The notes beneath the pieces are model-generated. The model made no database searches. It saw only the letters and a program-made list of their open reading frames with translations, and was not told the origin of the DNA. 64,000 nt of DNA from Microbulbifer pacificus (GTDB lineage: Bacteria > Pseudomonadota > Gammaproteobacteria > Pseudomonadales > Cellvibrionaceae): NCBI RefSeq assembly GCF_033723955.1, contig NZ_CP137555.1, positions 1,322,501 through 1,386,500 of the forward strand, read 5' to 3'. Position numbers and translations under genes: made by a program. Shown in pieces: positions 59,901-64,000 of the stretch (its first letter is position 1; each line of letters opens with the position of its first letter).

Positions 59901-62758
59901 ACCTGTTTATTCACCGTAATGAGCGCGCCGATCACTGGAAAATCCCGGGATTGAATGTCACCCCGCTGCATACCCACAGCGGTGGGGCGAAATTCGATCT
60001 CACCCTCTCCGTTCTCGAGGGCGACAAAGGGATTTCCGGCACGCTCGAATATCGTTCCGCCATGTTCGATCGCGAAACTGCCGTCAGCCTGTGTCGTAAC
60101 TTTGAACAACTGCTGACGAGTATTGTGGAAATGCCGGAATGCCCACTGCCGCAACTGCCTCTGGTGGCGGCCGCTGAACGCAAGCTGCTGTGCGAAGAGT
60201 GGAACCACAGTGAAGCGGAATTGCCGCTGCAGTCGACCGCCGCGCAACTGTTCGAGCGACAGGCGCAGGCGTGTGGAGAGCGCACCGCGCTGGTAAGCCA
60301 GGGCGAGCGCCTGAGTTACCGCCAGTTGAATCTGCGAGCCGATGGTCTGGCGCGACAACTGCACGCGCGCGGCCTGCACACCGGCGGACTGGTTGCGGTA
60401 TGCATGGAGCGCTCGGCAAACCTCATCGTCGCACTGCTCGCGGTATGGAAAGCCGGCGGCGCCTATGTGCCGCTGGACCCGATGTTCCCGGAGGATCGCC
60501 TTGCCCACATACTGGAAGACAGCGCTGCAGGTTTTCTGATCACCGATACGGCAAGTAGCGGCAAGCTTGCGAACTTTGCTGGAGAAGTCGTGCTGCTGGA
60601 CGACAGCCGCCACTTTGAAGCCCGTGACGACGCGGAGCTATCGGATCCCGGCACGCCACTGCCAGGTGCGGACTCCAGCAATACCGCCTATGTAATCTAT
60701 ACCTCCGGGTCCACCGGCAAGCCCAAAGGCGTGCAGATTTCACAGCGCAGCCTGGTCAATTTTCTCTGTTCAATGCAGGCCAAGCCCGGTTTCAGCGCAG
60801 ACGACACCCTGCTGGCGGTCACCACCGTCTGCTTCGATATCGCCATGCTGGAGCTGTTCGTACCCCTGCTCAGCGGTGGGCGTCTGGTCATTCAGGACTG
60901 GAAGCAGTCCCGTGATCCGCTGGCACTACAGGAGAGCCTGCGCCGCGAGAACGTGACCGTTATGCAGGCGACCCCCTCAACCTGGAGAATGCTGCTTGAC
61001 CACGGCTGGCAGGGCGACCCCGCTGTGCGCGTCTTGTGCGGCGGCGAGGCCATGGGGCGCGACCTGGCCGCACGCCTGCTGGAGCGCCGCCTGGAGATCT
61101 GGAACCTCTACGGCCCCACAGAAACCACCATCTGGTCGTCCATCAGCCCCATCCTTGCCCCGGAAGATGCCGCATTTATCGGCGAGCCGATCGCCAATAC
61201 CAGCCTGTACGTCCTGGACCCGGCGGCGCAGCTGTTGCCCATAGGCGTTCCCGGCGAGCTGTGTATCGGCGGCGAAGGACTGGCGCAGGGCTACCTCAAC
61301 CGCGAAGAGCTCACCCGCGAAAAATTCTTTGATTGCGCAGCGCTCGACGGCAAACGGCTGTATCGCACCGGAGACCTGGTCGTGCGCCACCGCGATGGCC
61401 GTATTGAGTATCTGGGGCGCATGGACCACCAGGTAAAAATCCGCGGCTTTCGTGTCGAGGTGGGTGAAATTGAAGCACTGCTTACGGAAATACCCGCCGT
61501 GCGCCAGAGTGTGGTCATTGCCCACGACGACGACAGCGGCAGCAAATACCTGGTGGCCTACCTGATTGCAAACGACAGTGGTGAAGAGTGTCGCGTGCCC
61601 GATAGTGAATTACTGCGTCGACACCTGCGGCATTCGCTACCGGAGTACATGGTGCCCTCAGCATTTGTCAGCCTAACGGAGTTTCCGCTTACGCCCAATG
61701 GCAAAGTGGATCGCAAGGCGTTTGCGCCACCTAGCGCAACGACGATCAGCGAAATTCCCGACGATATTACCGCGACGATCCGCGGTGTTTTCGAGGCCCT
61801 GCTGAAAATCCAGGTTTCCTCTTTGGACACCAGCTTTTTTGACCTCGGCGGACATTCACTATCCGCACTGAATGTCATTGCGAGGCTAAATACACTGTTT
61901 GGTATCGAGCTGCCGCCCACCCTGCTGTTCGATTTCCCGAGCGTGAAAGCGCTCGCCCAGGCGGTACAACAGTTCCGCAACGGACAATCGGAACAACAGG
62001 TACTGGCCTCCGCCAGTGTGGATGAAAAAACGGAGCAACAGGTCAATGCGATTCTGAACAAATTGCAGCACCTTAAGCACGCCGATGACCTGCCCAACTT
62101 CCCCCATGGCATGAAGATGCGCCGCTCTTGGCTGGCGTCACGTGTACTCGCGCCGCTGTTCGCCATTCCCCGTCATTTCGTGCGCGAGCGGGTGCAAAAG
62201 CTCATCCTCAAGCTCGAAGGAGGCTCCACATTCAGCCTCACCATGCGCGAACTCTATCGCAAGCACTTCAATATCGAGGTGGGCGATTTCACCAGCGTTA
62301 CCTTTGACAAGTTAAAACTGCGGGCCAACACCCGCGTTGGCAAGTACTGCACAATTTATCGCACGGTGCGCTTTCAGACTGCGGATCACCCGCGCAATAC
62401 CTTGTCGACGCACGGCATCTTTTACTATGCGGGCATGGGCTTTAGCGCCGGGTATGCCCTGGACCGGGTGCGCATCGAGGTGGGCAACGACGTATGGATC
62501 GGCGATGGAGCCAAAATCCTCTACCCAACGAGCAAAATCGGCGACGGTGCCGTGATCGCTGCCGGTGCTATCGTCATTGAAGATGTCCCCCCCTACGCCG
62601 TGGTTGCGGGATATCCCGCGCGGGTGGTGCGCTACCGCTTCTCCCAGGAAACCATCGCCAAACTACTCGATCTCCAGTGGTGGAAAATGTCACCCAATGA
62701 ACTGCACCGCGGCAGGCGCGAGTTCCTGAAACCAGTGGAAGGTGAGCGAATTCGCTGA
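56963..62758 (+). CDS. Two-module NRPS (A-T-C-A-T) fused to a CatB-type hexapeptide acyltransferase
   Basis: 1931 residues. A1 about 20-515 (YTSGSTGRPKG at 172-182, K511); T1 535-605 (GGHSL 565-569); C 625-1065 (SSAQKRMWLAE; HHIIYDN 764-770, so HHxxxD kept but the following Gly is Asn); A2 1085-1595 (YTSGSTGKPKG 1246-1256; K1581); T2 1602-1675 (GGHSL 1629-1633). A linker is followed by a left-handed beta-helix acyltransferase, about 1755-1925 (ADHPRNTLSTHG, GNDVWIGDGAKIL, VIAAGAIVIEDVPPYAVVAG), typical of CatB-related O-acetyltransferases. No thioesterase, reductase or terminal C domain. A2 pocket residues D1292 I1293 L1296 Q1335 L1358 G1360 L1382 I1390 W1391 K1581 read DILQLGLIWK, a published glycine code. 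A1 has no Asp where the amino-group contact should be (no Asp in 211-226) and carries LGSTETGTI, suggesting a non-alpha-amino acid starter. Inference: acyl-glycine-like product transferred or acetylated by the fused domain. Confidence 0.9.
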   Translation: MNTVEESLLIFSDFTLEETEKSVAQRFEKLVAIYGDRLAITDANASVSYSALNQLANRMAREILALAPAQEPVRIALYLEKGIPQIAAILAVLKCGHAYVPIDPAFPAERNSYICRESGAALILSNNANYADAHALADSDAHILNLDTISDRTSSDNLDLEISPDALAYIIYTSGSTGRPKGVVQNNRNLLHGCMRRSNLQNVVPQDRMTLFYSCSVIASVYCIFGALLNGAALFPYDFHRDGVEKLADWLKSRRITIYHSVASLFREFAAHYRRQPDDHFSIRLVTFGGERVLTSDVELARLVFSPFIEFYTGLGSTETGTIRYFHIGPDTRLEGDVVPIGYPVEGVEVVLLGDDGREVAQGEIGEITVRSRYLALGYWKNPQASASAFSRDHEDPSITIYHTGDLGQMDADGLLHHRGRKDFQVKIRGFRVEVSEVEARLLAHPDIAEAVVVARDFRGETQLVAYLVPLEGAAPSVQQLRDFLGEQLTYYMIPTVYVRLDQLPKTPNNKVDRNALPSPESDNLLAGAPLVAPNGHIEESLVGFCRDLLARDDISVRENFFALGGHSLSAAQLLARINEQFHVNLDMRSIFEAVDLRALAQRIDAAAPAISQDGHRAPLEHAPAGARIPLSSAQKRMWLAEKLWGNSHAYKISNTVLLRGKLEFSALEQALATILARHDILRTRFPEDAEGPYQQVVAAGEFHLPVIDLRTQPQRGRASRASRALAYCRKLLNEPESLAQGPLFRALLVRIDDSAAVLALSFHHIIYDNIWSSGIFFRELGLCYQAFAHNQPVSLAPLPLQFADYSYWEQRQLESPEYQQQLAYWRNQLADLPAPLDFPADRLRPQTPDFSGGMITFKLPAALSAAVRTLARQESVTSFMLLLAAWQLFLHRYTQQTDIVVGTPSGRRQYTQTESMIGLFINTLVLRTDFSGELDFRTLLQRVRATTIDAFANDRVPFENLVAELNPPRGAGESPFFRHLFIHRNERADHWKIPGLNVTPLHTHSGGAKFDLTLSVLEGDKGISGTLEYRSAMFDRETAVSLCRNFEQLLTSIVEMPECPLPQLPLVAAAERKLLCEEWNHSEAELPLQSTAAQLFERQAQACGERTALVSQGERLSYRQLNLRADGLARQLHARGLHTGGLVAVCMERSANLIVALLAVWKAGGAYVPLDPMFPEDRLAHILEDSAAGFLITDTASSGKLANFAGEVVLLDDSRHFEARDDAELSDPGTPLPGADSSNTAYVIYTSGSTGKPKGVQISQRSLVNFLCSMQAKPGFSADDTLLAVTTVCFDIAMLELFVPLLSGGRLVIQDWKQSRDPLALQESLRRENVTVMQATPSTWRMLLDHGWQGDPAVRVLCGGEAMGRDLAARLLERRLEIWNLYGPTETTIWSSISPILAPEDAAFIGEPIANTSLYVLDPAAQLLPIGVPGELCIGGEGLAQGYLNREELTREKFFDCAALDGKRLYRTGDLVVRHRDGRIEYLGRMDHQVKIRGFRVEVGEIEALLTEIPAVRQSVVIAHDDDSGSKYLVAYLIANDSGEECRVPDSELLRRHLRHSLPEYMVPSAFVSLTEFPLTPNGKVDRKAFAPPSATTISEIPDDITATIRGVFEALLKIQVSSLDTSFFDLGGHSLSALNVIARLNTLFGIELPPTLLFDFPSVKALAQAVQQFRNGQSEQQVLASASVDEKTEQQVNAILNKLQHLKHADDLPNFPHGMKMRRSWLASRVLAPLFAIPRHFVRERVQKLILKLEGGSTFSLTMRELYRKHFNIEVGDFTSVTFDKLKLRANTRVGKYCTIYRTVRFQTADHPRNTLSTHGIFYYAGMGFSAGYALDRVRIEVGNDVWIGDGAKILYPTSKIGDGAVIAAGAIVIEDVPPYAVVAGYPARVVRYRFSQETIAKLLDLQWWKMSPNELHRGRREFLKPVEGERIR

Positions 62759-62808
62759 ATCCCGGACATCTAGAATAAAAACCGTAAAAAATTAACAAGG
62801 ATCTGTAA

Positions 62809-64000
62809 ATGAACTCGGAATTGGATACCGGAATGGAATCGGATGTCAGTACCGAACTGGAACCATCCAGCAGCACTGCGGCCATTAGCAAAGAACACCG
62901 CAGATCCACTGCTGCGACCACGACCCCGCGGATCGCGGTCACCCCGGAAGGAGCGCGCGACCTGATGCAACTATGGGAGCAGAGTGAGGACAGGCGCACC
63001 CATGCGCCCCGGCCAGCCAATGCATCCCACGACTTTTTCCTGCCATATATCGCGGCCAACGACTGCTACCTGTCGCCACACGTTGCACTGTGGGAGTCCG
63101 CCGGGGAACCCACCGGTATCCTTATCGCGCGCATGGCGATCGCGCGCCCCAAGCGCACAATAGGTCCGCTGTCGGTGCCAATGCCGCAACTGAAAACACT
63201 GGAAGTCATCCACGGCGGACTTGAAGCCAATGACGAGATGACCGCATTGTTACAGCTCGACTATATTCGCGACTTCCTCGCCAGTGGCGATGTCGATGCC
63301 GTATCCATCCACCACCTACCATGTGAAAGTGAAACCGGAAAACTGATTTCCGCTACATTTTCCGGACCTGGTGGTTGCACCCCAGTCATTACCGACCACT
63401 GGTTTACCGAGCTTACCGACGCCAGTGGCAAACCCGTAGTAACGAATACCGCCAAGAATCTGCGCAATTTTCGTCGTCAGGATCGAAAATTCGAGGCAGT
63501 GTTTGAGGGAAAACTCCAAATCCGCGAAATGAACACAGAAAAAGATGTCATTCCGTTCATTGTCGCCGCCACAGCGATCAGCCAGCATACTTACCAGGGT
63601 AGTTTGGGGATAGGCGTACGCAACGATAAACGCTGGCACACAAACCTCAACATCCTCGCCGCAAACGGCCAGTTGCGCGGTTACCTGCTGCAAGCCGACG
63701 ATGTCATCGTCGCTTACGCTGTTGGGGGCACGTGCCGCAACACCTTTAATTACCTCGCCACTTCTTTTTTGCCAGAGTACCGCGAACTCGCACCAGGTGC
63801 TTATCTGATGCGACGAATCATGGAGAGAATGCCGGATGAAGGAGTTTGCTGGTTCGACTTCGGCTTTGGTAATGCCACCTACAAGGAGCGAACCGGCAGC
63901 CTGTGCAGGAAAGAGGCTACGTACTACCTCTATGGAAAATCGCGCGCCGCATGGATCGCGCGACGCCTGGACGGAGTGGTGCAAGGGGCAAATCGTGGGT
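62809..64000 (+). CDS. CelD/BcsL-like acetyltransferase, 3' end beyond window
   Basis: The open frame from ATG 62809 runs 397 codons to the window edge without a stop. After a low-complexity N-terminus (about 45 residues) come FFLPYIAANDCYLSPHVALW and a GNAT_6 (CelD) fold with NLRNFRRQDRKFEAVFEG and GVCWFDFGFGNATYKERTGS; the Phe-Asp-Phe and Tyr-Lys pair is the hallmark of that family. CelD/BcsL proteins are known mostly from exopolysaccharide and cellulose loci and resemble FemAB-type aminoacyl transferases. It lies 50 bp after the NRPS, same strand, with an AAGGATCT ribosome site, so it belongs to the same operon. Function is inferred only at family level. Confidence 0.75.
   Translation, partial: MNSELDTGMESDVSTELEPSSSTAAISKEHRRSTAATTTPRIAVTPEGARDLMQLWEQSEDRRTHAPRPANASHDFFLPYIAANDCYLSPHVALWESAGEPTGILIARMAIARPKRTIGPLSVPMPQLKTLEVIHGGLEANDEMTALLQLDYIRDFLASGDVDAVSIHHLPCESETGKLISATFSGPGGCTPVITDHWFTELTDASGKPVVTNTAKNLRNFRRQDRKFEAVFEGKLQIREMNTEKDVIPFIVAATAISQHTYQGSLGIGVRNDKRWHTNLNILAANGQLRGYLLQADDVIVAYAVGGTCRNTFNYLATSFLPEYRELAPGAYLMRRIMERMPDEGVCWFDFGFGNATYKERTGSLCRKEATYYLYGKSRAAWIARRLDGVVQGANRG

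Overview
The window looks like chromosome from a marine gammaproteobacterium of the Cellvibrionales/Microbulbiferaceae type, probably Microbulbifer or a close relative. The basis is the high-GC coding style, the gene order and family content; this is recognition by eye, not a database match. Much of the left two thirds follows the order known from Pseudomonas aeruginosa: clpB, pgeF, rluD, bamD, pilS, pilR, minor pilins, ispH, fkpB, lspA, ileS, ribF, murJ, rpsT, proB, obgE, rpmA, rplU, ispB. No rRNA, tRNA, CRISPR array, phage or intact insertion sequence was seen.

Layout: (1) 1-3660 holds ilvC (cut by the window edge), ilvH and ilvI on the minus strand, preceded by a long structured leader RNA with a good promoter. 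(2) 3833-8684 holds a DUF4124 protein and an RND efflux permease with its adaptor. (3) 8742-16114 holds clpB with a heat-shock-like promoter, pgeF, rluD, bamD and nadE. (4) 16217-26264 is a type IV pilus region: pilS, an aberrant pilR lacking the sigma54-contact motif, a fimT-like pseudopilin, and a convergent fimU-pilV-pilW-pilX-pilY1-pilE block. (5) 26449-34375 holds ispH, fkpB, lspA, ileS, ribF and murJ. (6) 34576-38645 interrupts the usual murJ-rpsT junction with a tiny membrane protein and pdsO/pdsR/pdsS, the regulatory and OmpA-like parts of the proteobacterial dedicated sortase system, without sortase or substrate. (7) 38805-43676 holds rpsT, proB, obgE, rpmA, rplU and ispB. (8) 44082-52809 holds sugar-nucleotide genes (phosphomannomutase, galU, algA-type), fabA/fabB, an SDR protein, ssb and an MFS transporter. 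(9) 52949-55783 is uvrA. (10) 56157 to the right edge is a biosynthetic locus: a CheR-like methyltransferase overlapping a 1931-residue NRPS (A-T-C-A-T) fused to a CatB-type hexapeptide acyltransferase in place of a thioesterase, then a CelD-like acetyltransferase cut by the edge.

The strongest candidates for something undescribed are: (a) the NRPS-acyltransferase fusion, whose first adenylation domain lacks the amino-group-binding Asp and whose second reads as a glycine code; (b) five copies of an intergenic repeat of about 100 bp that folds into a three-way junction, with compensatory changes in the stems; (c) the ilvI leader RNA; (d) PilR without GAFTGA; (e) the sortase-less Pds regulator set. 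Starts were re-chosen for ilvI, the DUF4124 gene, rluD, bamD, nadE, pilR, pilV, pilW, lspA, pdsO, pdsR, rplU, manB, galU, fabA, fabB and algA, where the longest open frame overlaps a neighbour or lacks a ribosome site.
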